DNA from: Synechococcus sp. PCC 7336
GTDB lineage: Bacteria; Cyanobacteriota; Cyanobacteriia; Thermostichales; PCC-7336
Assembly (NCBI RefSeq): GCF_000332275.1
Contig: NZ_CM001776.1
Span: 744,001-808,000 of the forward strand
Length of the DNA: 64,000 bases
Direction of reading: 5' to 3'
Both the position numbers and the translations under genes were made by a program. Below the pieces are notes generated by a model. The model did no database searches and was not told the origin of the DNA. It worked only from the letters and a program-made list of their open reading frames with translations. Positions 1 to 7,041 of this stretch are shown here, piece after piece (positions within the stretch are counted from its first letter, which is position 1; each line of letters starts with the position of its first letter).

Positions 1-371
1 CAAGCTACGAGATCCCTTTGATAGGACTGGATGCTCCAGAACCAGCAAGTTTGGATTGGACCGCACTCGTCACAGCCCTGTTGAGCGACGCTCGGGCAGG
101 TTTGTCATTAGGACAGATTGTGGCGAAGTTTCATAATGGATTGGTGGAGGCGATCGTCTCTGTTGCTAAAGCGTCGCAATGCGATCGGGTGTTATTGACG
201 GGTGGCTGCTTTCAAAATCGCTACCTGCTCCAGCGGGTGACTCAGCGCTTGCGAGAGGAATCGTTGCACCCCTACTGGCACCGCCAGATTCCGCCAAATG
301 ATGGGGGAATTGCGATCGGACAGCTTGTGGCTGCGGCCAATGTTCTACAGCGCGGTCCAGACAGGGTGTAA
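1..371 (+). CDS. hypF: HypF carbamoyltransferase, C-terminal end (partial)
   Basis: The gene runs in from the left edge, so only about the last 120 codons are visible. HypF makes the carbamoyl/cyano ligand of the NiFe-hydrogenase active site. The visible part shows the end of the Kae1/YrdC-like carbamoyltransferase domain: LLTGGCFQNRYLL followed by the PPNDGGIAIGQ motif near the C-terminus, both typical of HypF. hypC follows after 35 bases on the same strand, which supports the call. The function of the missing N-terminus (acylphosphatase, zinc fingers) cannot be judged here. Confidence 0.9.
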   Translation, partial: SYEIPLIGLDAPEPASLDWTALVTALLSDARAGLSLGQIVAKFHNGLVEAIVSVAKASQCDRVLLTGGCFQNRYLLQRVTQRLREESLHPYWHRQIPPNDGGIAIGQLVAAANVLQRGPDRV

Positions 372-406
372 AGCCAGCAGCAGAGTTTCATTTCGGGAGA
401 AACGCC

Positions 407-643
407 GTGTGCTTAGCCGTTCCAGGCAAAATTCTCAGTATTCTCGAAGGAGACGATCCCCTGCTGCGCGCGGGCAAAGTGAGTTTCGGCGGAGCGGTCA
501 AAACCATTAGCTTGGCCTATGTGCCCGAGGCCAATGTGGGCGATTATGCTCTGGTTCATGCGGGGTTTGCACTGGCGATCGTGGATGAGTGGGAGGCGGA
601 GCAAACGTTGCGAGACGTGCAGCAAATGCAGGCCGGTCAATAG
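407..643 (+). CDS. hypC: HypC/HupF hydrogenase maturation chaperone
   Basis: This 78-residue protein starts at GTG with the diagnostic N-terminus MCLAVPGKI, whose Cys2 is the essential residue that binds the Fe(CN)2CO unit together with HypD. The family is normally 75-95 residues, so the gene looks complete. The start is fixed by the need for Cys at position 2. It lies 35 bases after hypF and is probably co-transcribed with it. The structural hydrogenase genes are not in this window. Confidence 0.93.
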   Translation: MCLAVPGKILSILEGDDPLLRAGKVSFGGAVKTISLAYVPEANVGDYALVHAGFALAIVDEWEAEQTLRDVQQMQAGQ

Positions 644-740
644 TTGCCGGTATGGGCTTGCACTGGCGATTGAAACCGAGTGGGGCCATGTCTGCCCGGA
701 GAATAGGATTCAAACCCGCGTCAAATTCAACCGAATTTAG

Positions 741-776
741 TCTGAAAACTCCAAGTTTCAACACAAATGAAGTTTA
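741..776 (-). repeat. Single-end fragment of repeat family A
   Basis: Read on the minus strand this begins TAAACTTCATTTG and ends GAGTTTTCAG. It matches the left end of the full element at 26873-27154 with a few differences. Only about 36 bases are recognisable; the other end is missing. Confidence 0.5.
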
Positions 777-831
777 TAGTCTGCAATCGCCTCAATATCT
801 TTAATCGCAGGCTGAGTTAGAAAAAACTGAG

Positions 832-864
832 GCGTCATTCCCTTTCTGATGGATGACGCTTTTT
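832..864 (+). terminator. Rho-independent terminator after hypC, probably bidirectional
   Basis: The arms GCGTCAT (832-838) and ATGACGC (853-859) enclose a 14-base loop and are followed by five T. A run of six A lies just upstream (821-826), so the hairpin could also end transcripts of the minus-strand antitoxin gene, whose last codons overlap it. Confidence 0.65.
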
Positions 865-1104
865 CAAGTTAGCCCGAATCTGAGCCATAGCAGTAGCACC
901 CTCGACGAGTTCTCCTCGTTGAGCCGCATTCCAACCAATCTGGACTTCCTGTTGAAGTTCCTGCAGCCGCCCTCGATAGATGTCATCGTGCTGTTCGAGT
1001 AAATGCACACCTGCTGTGAGGACTTCAATCGCTGAATGGTATTTACCACTGGCAATTTGGCGTTGGACTAACTGCTCTAGCTCGGGTGCCAAGACGATTT
1101 GCAT
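835..1104 (-). CDS. ParD/CopG-type antitoxin, apparently orphan
   Basis: This 89-residue protein resembles type II ParD-like antitoxins. The N-terminus MQIVLAPELEQLVQRQIASG is followed by the 'YHSAIEVLTAGVHLLEQ' helix pattern of the ribbon-helix-helix DNA-binding domain (residues 1-45). A charged, helical C-terminal tail would normally wrap the toxin. In a usual parDE operon the toxin gene follows directly, but the next bases are a terminator and a repeat, and no ParE/RelE-like frame is present up to hypC. It may be a solitary regulator or the remnant of a lost toxin-antitoxin pair. Confidence 0.7.
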   Translation of the reverse strand: MQIVLAPELEQLVQRQIASGKYHSAIEVLTAGVHLLEQHDDIYRGRLQELQQEVQIGWNAAQRGELVEGATAMAQIRANLKKRHPSERE

Positions 1105-1272
1105 TGAGGAAATTGAATGAGCGATCGATAGCTTTGCTTACGATTTTAACCCCAGGGAACGTTACACGCATTCTTATGGGCAGTGGTCAAGGGCTTTCTA
1201 CCGCACAATCCCACTCATTCAAACTTGTGGGTGCGAGATTGCAATCGGCCCTGTCCAGCAAGGTTGAGTTAT

Positions 1273-1743
1273 CTATAAGGTGTCTAGATTTTGAACGACC
1301 CAGCGCCGCATCAATTCTACGGTGTAGATATAGGTTCCATCCGCCTGTCTGGCAATGACATCGTGGCTTTCTAAGGTGGCGATCGCCGCTTGACTTTCTG
1401 CTGCGGTTAAGCCCAATCTCTCGAAGAGTTCGGCGAGGGAGAGAGGGGTGTGGCTGAGGGCTTTGAGGATCTGGGTTTGCCCTTGAGGGGCGGTTGTTTC
1501 TGCTTGTCCCCAGACTCCTGCGAAGTAGGCGTTGCCGTCACGGTAGAAGTTGGGGGCATTGATGACGGCGTTGACATCTTCGAGGAAGAAGCGGCGATCG
1601 CGATCTCCCAGTGCTGCTAACCCTGTTGCGAAATTCCTACAATTCTGGGGGAAGGGGAACAGAACCGTAGATTGCAGGTTTGAGGCTGTTGCTCCCCTCT
1701 CCTCCAGGGAGAGGGGTCGGGGGTGAGGGCCATGCAGAGCCAT
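1273..1743 (-). pseudogene. C-terminal remnant of an NTPase with winged-helix end
   Basis: About 120 C-terminal residues resemble the end of large cyanobacterial AAA/STAND-like ATP-binding proteins. The stretch FFLEDVNAVINAPNFYRDGN is followed by a winged helix ('LSLAELFERLGLTAAE') and ends VELMRRWVVQN. The P-loop and Walker B regions are absent. The first 40 or so codons of the open frame are not protein-like: they read through the GC-rich repeat at 1691-1733. I therefore treat this as a truncated gene rather than a complete 156-residue protein. Confidence 0.6.
1691..1733. repeat. GC-rich dispersed intergenic repeat
   Basis: An inverted pair (CCCCTCTCCTCCAGGGAGAGGGG) is followed by TCGGGGGTGAGGGC. 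Related sequence occurs at 28539-28604 and in opposite orientation at about 34785-34810. This is a short dispersed repeat type common in cyanobacterial intergenic DNA. Confidence 0.6.
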
Positions 1744-1907
1744 CGAATTCAGGTCGTTAAGGGTGCGATCCTCCCTTCAGGGGGCTTAACCGTACTAATA
1801 GTGTTTCTCTAAGAGAAATTTCGGAAAATGACACTATATGAGAAGCCTTCACTCTAAAGAGCGGTCACAATAGGTTTGTCCTCGCCGAACTGAAAGGAGC
1901 TGCTGCT

Positions 1908-2510
1908 GTGATCTCCCACTCGATGTTTTCCGGTCTTGTGGCTGTGGCAATCGGATTGGCTCCTGCGATGCTGCTGCCGGTTGCCGCTCAAACCCAACTG
2001 GATGTGGGTGTGGTGCGCCTGCAAACCGGTACTCAACTGACTGTGGCCAGTACAGCGGGAGAGCAAGTGTTGAGCAATGATGCCGTTCATCCCATCAGCC
2101 TGACGGTAACGGAGCCGATTTACGATGCCAGAGGTGTTCTGGCTATTCCCCCCGGCACGACAGTGCGGGGCCAATTGCACCCGCGACCGGGAGGAGCTCA
2201 GTTTCTAGGCACGTTAATGATTCTGGACGGACGAGCTTATAACATTCGAGCCAGTTCGCCGCTGCTGCACGATGTCAAAGATCCCGGCCAAGTGTCGGCC
2301 GGAGCGATCGCGATCGATGCAGGGATTGGGGCAGTTGCCGGTACGGTGCTGAGTGCAGCATTAACCGGGGGAGTTCCGATCGCTTCGGTGCTCGCCGGGG
2401 CAGCGTTAGGGTCTACGACGGGCAATGTAACGGCTCCCCGCACAATTGTATTGAATGCAGAGCAACCTTTTCGATTGTTACTGGATAGCCCGCTGACATT
2501 AGTTCCTTGA
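1908..2510 (+). CDS. Secreted protein with glycine-rich tail, function unknown
   Basis: This is a 200-residue protein with a clear signal peptide (residues 1-27, hydrophobic core then LPVAAQ). The next section includes the motif 'AIPPGTTVRGQL' near residue 85, seen in cyanobacterial proteins loosely related to VirB10/TrbI-type secreted domains. A glycine/alanine-rich hydrophobic segment (about residues 130-165) looks like a membrane-inserting glycine zipper. The GTG start is supported by AAAGGAG 8 bases upstream. Nothing nearby suggests a secretion system, so I assign no function. Confidence 0.7.
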   Translation: MISHSMFSGLVAVAIGLAPAMLLPVAAQTQLDVGVVRLQTGTQLTVASTAGEQVLSNDAVHPISLTVTEPIYDARGVLAIPPGTTVRGQLHPRPGGAQFLGTLMILDGRAYNIRASSPLLHDVKDPGQVSAGAIAIDAGIGAVAGTVLSAALTGGVPIASVLAGAALGSTTGNVTAPRTIVLNAEQPFRLLLDSPLTLVP

Positions 2511-2524
2511 GTTCGGCAGTCTGC

Positions 2525-3961
2525 TTATTGCAATGTTTCCACAGCTTGCAGGCGCTCGATCGCCCAACCCCGCCGATGCAAAAGGTTAAAAGAAGCCATT
2601 AAATCGGGACCGCGCAGCGATCCCGTTAGGGCAGCCCGCAGCGACTTCATAACCAAACCTTTTTTCACACCCCGCTCTTTCGCGACAGCCCCCACCATTG
2701 TTTTGAGAGCATCCCCCAGTGCGGGGGTTGTGGGGTCGATCGCTGCTGTGGCTTCAGCGACGCGGGCGATCGCCGGAGCAACATCGGGCAACCGTAACTG
2801 CGCGATCGCGTCGGTGGCGTAAAGCAACTCCTGCTGGAGCAGATAGCGACTCAGGGGGGCGGCTTCGGTCAATAGTGTCAAGCCTTCTGAAATTAACGCA
2901 GCCATCTCTTCGAGCCACTGGGGCTCGGGCACGTCCGCGATCGCCAACCCAGCAGCAGCCCAAAAGGGAGTTAGCCGTTCCACTTGCTCTGCAGGGGAGA
3001 GTTGGCGCAGGTATTGGCTGTTGAGCCAGTTGAGCTTGTCCCAATCGAAGCGGGCAGCGGATTTGGTGACGCGATCGAAGTCAAACACCTCGGCAGCGTC
3101 TTCGAGGGCAAAGACTTCTTCCCCATCGGGGGAAGACCAGCTCAGCAGGGCGAGATAGTTTTTCAAGGCTTCTGGCAAGTAGCCCATTTGCCGGAATTCA
3201 GCCACAGAGGTGGCACCGTCTCGCTTGGAGAGTTTGCGGCCTTCGGGGTTGAGAATGAGGGGGGAATGGGCGAAGACGGGGGGCTCTCGGTCGAGGGCGC
3301 GATAGAGCAGGATTTGTTTGGGGGTATTGCCGATGTGGTCTTCGCCGCGAATGACGTGGGTGATGCCCATGTCGATATCGTCCACGACGACGGCGAGGTT
3401 GTAGAGGGGTTGGCCGTCAGCTTTGGCGATTACCATGTCACCGCCGAGATCTTGGCTGTTCCAAGAGATGTCGCCGCGAATGCGATCGTTCCAACTGACA
3501 GTGAGGGGCTCTTCAATCTTGAAGCGGATGACGGGTTGGCGGCCTTCGGCTTCGTAAGCGGCGATCTGTTCTGGGGTGAGGTGGCGATCGCAATTGTCGT
3601 AGCGCGGCGCTTTTCCGGCTGCTTTTTGGGCAGCCCGCATGGCGTCGAGTTCTGCGGCACTGGTATAGGAGCGATAGGCGAGTCCTCGATCGAGTAACTC
3701 TCGAATCACCTCGGCATAGCGATCGAGGCGATCGGTTTGGTAGAAGGGGCCTTCTTCCCAGTCGAGACCCAACCAAGACAGCCCTTCCAAAATATTGCGG
3801 GTATAGCGAGGTTGCGATCGCTCGCGATCGGTGTCTTCGATGCGAACTAGCATGCGACCGCCGTGACGGCGGGCATACAGCCAATTAAAGACTGCCGTTC
3901 GGGCAGTGCCGATGTGTAGGTTTCCGGTCGGACTAGGTGCAATGCGCACGCGAACTGTCAC
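2525..3961 (-). CDS. gltX: Glutamyl-tRNA synthetase
   Basis: This 478-residue class I aminoacyl-tRNA synthetase charges tRNA-Glu for translation and, in cyanobacteria, for tetrapyrrole synthesis. It shows the HIGH-type motif in PSPTGNLHIGTAR (residues 9-21) and the KMSKS-type motif KLSKRDGA near residue 245. The C-terminal helical anticodon-binding domain is complete. The GTG start puts the catalytic domain at residue 3, as in homologues. Its length is normal for the family. It converges on the secreted-protein gene at 1908-2510. Confidence 0.97.
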   Translation of the reverse strand: MTVRVRIAPSPTGNLHIGTARTAVFNWLYARRHGGRMLVRIEDTDRERSQPRYTRNILEGLSWLGLDWEEGPFYQTDRLDRYAEVIRELLDRGLAYRSYTSAAELDAMRAAQKAAGKAPRYDNCDRHLTPEQIAAYEAEGRQPVIRFKIEEPLTVSWNDRIRGDISWNSQDLGGDMVIAKADGQPLYNLAVVVDDIDMGITHVIRGEDHIGNTPKQILLYRALDREPPVFAHSPLILNPEGRKLSKRDGATSVAEFRQMGYLPEALKNYLALLSWSSPDGEEVFALEDAAEVFDFDRVTKSAARFDWDKLNWLNSQYLRQLSPAEQVERLTPFWAAAGLAIADVPEPQWLEEMAALISEGLTLLTEAAPLSRYLLQQELLYATDAIAQLRLPDVAPAIARVAEATAAIDPTTPALGDALKTMVGAVAKERGVKKGLVMKSLRAALTGSLRGPDLMASFNLLHRRGWAIERLQAVETLQ

Positions 3962-4052
3962 AGAGAGTTCCCCTCAAAATGCCACCCAACATCCTAGTGT
4001 GTGGCGGGAACGTTTGTCAGGCAGGTGGATGAATCTACTGGCTGCAACGATC

Positions 4053-4463
4053 TTAGAATTTTGCTTCTGCAAGGGGTACGCTGAACTTCTCGCACCAAAT
4101 GGTCACTTCATCAAAGTTAGACACATCTAGCGTAGGGGGTAGGCGGTAGACCTGTAGGCCACTGTCCAAGTTCAAGCTTGTAAAAAGGCTGTCCTTTACA
4201 AATTGGTCGTCAACAGAAAAACCAAGCCGTGGGTCGGGGGCACCATCGAATAAAAAGTCATCGCCCAATACCAAATAGAACACTTCTCCTCGACGAACGA
4301 GCTGAACTTGACCACTGACAGTATGGTTGCTCTGACCGGTAAAGCTGGCTGTGTGAATAACTTCACCACCCGCTATTACACTTTCAGCTCGTGCAAAAGC
4401 TTGAGGACCCAAGCTCAATGCTGTCACCAGTGCAGTAAGCATTAAAGACTTGACTTTACCCAT
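4053..4463 (-). CDS. Secreted DM13-domain protein
   Basis: This is a 136-residue exported protein with a signal peptide (residues 1-26, ending near AFARAES) followed by one DM13 domain. The pattern 'GQVQLVRRGEVFYLVLGDDF' and the closing 'VTIWCEKFSVPLAEAKF' with its single conserved Cys are typical. DM13 domains are predicted to take part in periplasmic or extracellular redox reactions; the substrate here is unknown. I chose the ATG at 4463 over an upstream ATG because GGAGG lies 7 bases before it and the signal peptide then starts correctly. Confidence 0.8.
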   Translation of the reverse strand: MGKVKSLMLTALVTALSLGPQAFARAESVIAGGEVIHTASFTGQSNHTVSGQVQLVRRGEVFYLVLGDDFLFDGAPDPRLGFSVDDQFVKDSLFTSLNLDSGLQVYRLPPTLDVSNFDEVTIWCEKFSVPLAEAKF

Positions 4464-4529
4464 GGTGTCGCCTCCGATTCTCAAGGATGTGTAGTGTTCT
4501 GAGCACTGCGATCTCTATCGTCATAAATA

Positions 4530-4551
4530 TACTGTCATAGTACTGTCATAG
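4530..4551. repeat. Two direct copies of TACTGTCATAG
   Basis: Two perfect 11-base copies lie about 67-88 bases upstream of the DM13 gene start. The position would suit a regulator-binding site or promoter element, but no known regulator matches. Confidence 0.5.
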
Positions 4552-4750
4552 AACAAGACGATTCTTCAGCTGACTACATAGTTGAGCTTATTTCAGTGCC
4601 ATTCGGGCCAGACACCTGTCGAACTGACGTAAACCGATCGCCCAGTTTAGGATTTAACATCGAACGTTTAGCAGCATCGCATTCAAAGAGGAGCTACAAT
4701 GAAGTGTTTGCGATACCGAATAGCTTTGGGCAGTTGCTGGCGATGAGTGT

Positions 4751-5329
4751 CTAGAATGAGTCATGGGTATCTCGATCGACAACAACGAGACACGTTTCCT
4801 GCACCTGAGCCAGCATTTTGTCAAATGCCGCTGTTTTTTGACCAGTATGGTCAACAATCTTGCGAAGCGTATATCCGCCTCGGGGGATAAGCCCAAAGAA
4901 GATAGTATTTCTACGATTCCACGTTTCTCCATGCTCGCTGTCTGGAGTTTGAGTCATCGTCCATTTCATTCTCCATCTCGGAACAGGTACGCCATTAAAA
5001 ATGGGAATCACGACGGCATGTCTCAGGTTGTCATCCTGGAAACGGATTTGAACGACCCCACGCCCATTTTGTAGACTCTGCAGAAGGTTTCGTCCTTCCT
5101 CCGTTGGATGAAAGGTCCACTGGAGCGGACCGTAAGCCGGAAACTCCAGAGTGCGAGTCTCAGCATTCCAGGTTGAGTGTAGGGTCAAACAATCTTCTGG
5201 AAGAGGATTCCCATCCATAAAATAAATACCTTGTAAGACCTCGGGAAGATTTGTGCCTCTGCCAGTTGGCATCCAAGTGTCGATGTCACTAAATCGACGC
5301 TCCTCGACGGTTGTTTGGTTTGATGTCAT
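4751..5329 (-). CDS. Hypothetical protein, 192 residues
   Basis: The frame is open and protein-like, soluble, with no signal peptide or membrane segment. It is rich in Trp and Pro in the middle (GPLQWTFHPTEEG, 'PRWRMKWTM'). I recognise no family. It follows the DM13 gene on the same strand order but is separated from it by 287 bases. A tandem repeat (5421-5495) lies upstream of its start. The product is likely real because the frame covers the whole stretch and competing frames are shorter. Confidence 0.5.
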   Translation of the reverse strand: MTSNQTTVEERRFSDIDTWMPTGRGTNLPEVLQGIYFMDGNPLPEDCLTLHSTWNAETRTLEFPAYGPLQWTFHPTEEGRNLLQSLQNGRGVVQIRFQDDNLRHAVVIPIFNGVPVPRWRMKWTMTQTPDSEHGETWNRRNTIFFGLIPRGGYTLRKIVDHTGQKTAAFDKMLAQVQETCLVVVDRDTHDSF

Positions 5330-5420
5330 GGTATAGCCCCACTGTTTGTATAATTAATCCATACAATATTGAAAGAAAAAGGTATTGAGGACAAAAGCGG
5401 CCAGTCGCATTACCTAATCT

Positions 5421-5495
5421 ACACATTTGGAAACCTACACATTTGGAAACCTACACATTTGGAAACCTACACATTTGGAAACCTACACATTTGGA
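5421..5495. repeat. 16-base tandem repeat, about 4.7 copies
   Basis: The unit ACACATTTGGAAACCT repeats four times without change, and a fifth partial copy ends at 5495. The copies are contiguous, with no spacers, so this is not a CRISPR array. It lies between two divergent genes (starts at 5329 minus and 5569 plus). Confidence 0.95.
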
Positions 5496-5568
5496 CAGGA
5501 GTGAAGATGTGGGCTTCAATCTGTATATAAACCATCCAAGTTGCTGGCTCGACCGCCAAGCGCTCTAA

Positions 5569-6138
5569 GTGTCAGCAAAGGTGATGATTGGAGACTGTTT
5601 AGTGCGCGATCGCCTCTTTAAACGCCGCTTCTCCCATTCTCGCTCGCCATTCTCGCGACGGGATCGAAGCCTCAATAGGACTGTGCCATCGAGTCGAGTG
5701 CCTGCGCCTAGACTGAGGCTGGTTCCTCAGGCTGTCCCTACTGCAGATGCCGACTCTGGCGGCGATCGCAACGGGCGTTCGGGACGGCTGCAGGCGGTGC
5801 AACAAAGACGGCAACAGCGTTTGCGTCAATACCGCCGAACCCTGGGCTGGCAGGCTGGCGTGGCTGTGGTGGTGAATGGACTGTGGCTCAGCGCGACTGC
5901 CATTGCGCTGGCGAGACTGGTGCCTCTCTGGCAAACGCAACACCGCAATCTCAATGCCTTGGAACAGGCTGTCGGCGTTATGGAGGAACGGGTAGAAGCG
6001 TTGCGAGACAAAGTGGAGTTGGGCTTGGACCCCCTGCAGTCAGAGGCTGCTATGAGAGAACACCTCAACTACTTGCCCGACCGGCAAATGGAAATCTTGT
6101 TAGTTGAACCCGACAGTGGCGATCGCCCGCAGATCTAA
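5569..6138 (+). CDS. FtsB/DivIC-like membrane protein (septum formation candidate)
   Basis: This 189-residue protein has an Arg-rich cytoplasmic N-terminus (residues 1-95), one transmembrane helix (about 97-117, 'AGVAVVVNGLWLSATAIALA') and a heptad-type coiled coil (about 120-155). A short C-terminal segment follows, with LNYLPDRQMEIL and an acidic end. This topology and the closing motif fit cyanobacterial FtsB/DivIC-like divisome proteins, but the similarity is architectural. GTG at 5569 and ATG at 5584 are both possible starts; neither has a good ribosome binding site. Confidence 0.5.
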   Translation: MSAKVMIGDCLVRDRLFKRRFSHSRSPFSRRDRSLNRTVPSSRVPAPRLRLVPQAVPTADADSGGDRNGRSGRLQAVQQRRQQRLRQYRRTLGWQAGVAVVVNGLWLSATAIALARLVPLWQTQHRNLNALEQAVGVMEERVEALRDKVELGLDPLQSEAAMREHLNYLPDRQMEILLVEPDSGDRPQI

Positions 6139-6168
6139 TATTGCTATTGCGAGTATTGCTATTGCGAG
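6139..6168. repeat. 15-base direct repeat, two copies
   Basis: TATTGCTATTGCGAG occurs twice in tandem directly after the stop codon of the FtsB-like gene. Confidence 0.9.
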
Positions 6169-6238
6169 CGATGCTTGCCGGCTCGCTCTCGCACGCTCGT
6201 CGTCAAGATGCACGCTGCTCAGCCAGAAGCTCCCAGCC

Positions 6239-6691
6239 TCAATACCAAGAACCACTCTCGATCGCAGCATGACTCGCTGCCGCAGCTTCCGTCAAGTGTT
6301 CGACTAGGTTCGGCAAGTCTCGCCAATCTAGATCGGGTCGATCGAGTAAAGCCCGAATTTGATTGAGGGCATTGCGGGCCTCGACTGTTTCGGGTAAAGG
6401 TCTGCCCTCGCGACGCGGACACTTCTGCAGCTTTTGAATGGCGCGGGTGACCTGTGTCTGAATCTCCTGACTGACGCGCCGCAGCGCTCGTTCGCGCTGG
6501 TATCCCCACCCATCTCGATTGGTGGCGTACATCGGCTGCATGCGATTGAGTGCGTAAGCAGCGATATCCACCGCACAAAACTTATGGCGATCGAGCTCGG
6601 GCAACCGTTGAAACTGACGTCGGGCCTCCATCAACACTTGCTCTTCGAGCACATTGATCATCGGTCGCGTGTCATCTAGCGAGTAGTTCAT
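6239..6691 (-). CDS. ComFB family protein
   Basis: This is a 150-residue protein. Its core 'MINVLEEQVLMEARRQF' (residues 11-27) and 'DIAAYALNRMQPMYATN' (about 42-58) match the late-competence protein ComFB family, which ends here at about residue 95. In cyanobacteria members of this family have been linked to binding cyclic dinucleotides and to phototaxis or competence control. The remaining C-terminal part is a helical extension not seen in short ComFB proteins. ATG at 6691 is preferred over TTG at 6721 because the family starts close to this point; no strong ribosome binding site is visible. Confidence 0.75.
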   Translation of the reverse strand: MNYSLDDTRPMINVLEEQVLMEARRQFQRLPELDRHKFCAVDIAAYALNRMQPMYATNRDGWGYQRERALRRVSQEIQTQVTRAIQKLQKCPRREGRPLPETVEARNALNQIRALLDRPDLDWRDLPNLVEHLTEAAAASHAAIESGSWY

Positions 6692-7041
6692 AAGGGTTCT
6701 CAGTGCGATCTGGGTCCGCAAGGGCTAGAGAAAGATCTATGCATAAAAATTGGCTTCAAGCTGCTGGTAACAATTGATTCATCATTAGATGCAATCACTA
6801 CCCCAGCAGGCTCAATTAGCTTCTAATTTATCAAAAATATGAGATTTATGAGCGAAGTTTAATTTTAATCTTATAGATTCACCGGATAATCAGATAATTC
6901 TATACATTCTAGACATAGAGAAAATACCTCTGCCCAATATTGAGTATGCAGTTGAAGCTCAACCGATCGAGCTTGGCTGTATTCGAGAGAAGAGCTGGGC
7001 GTACTGCAGGCACACAAGCAGCGCTGAGTCCTGCAGACCGC
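6692..7041. other. Intergenic, AT-rich, no gene seen
   Basis: These 350 bases upstream of the ComFB gene and downstream of the PD-(D/E)XK gene are AT-rich and contain no convincing reading frame or strong hairpin. The ComFB promoter should lie here. Confidence 0.5.

Noticed and set aside
685-730. T-loop-like GGTTTGAATCC on the minus strand (tRNA candidate)
   Set aside because: The flanking bases do not form the T stem or acceptor stem.
2984-3697. 237-codon plus-strand frame opposite gltX
   Set aside because: It lies fully antisense to the well-supported gltX gene, and its composition is the shadow of that gene.
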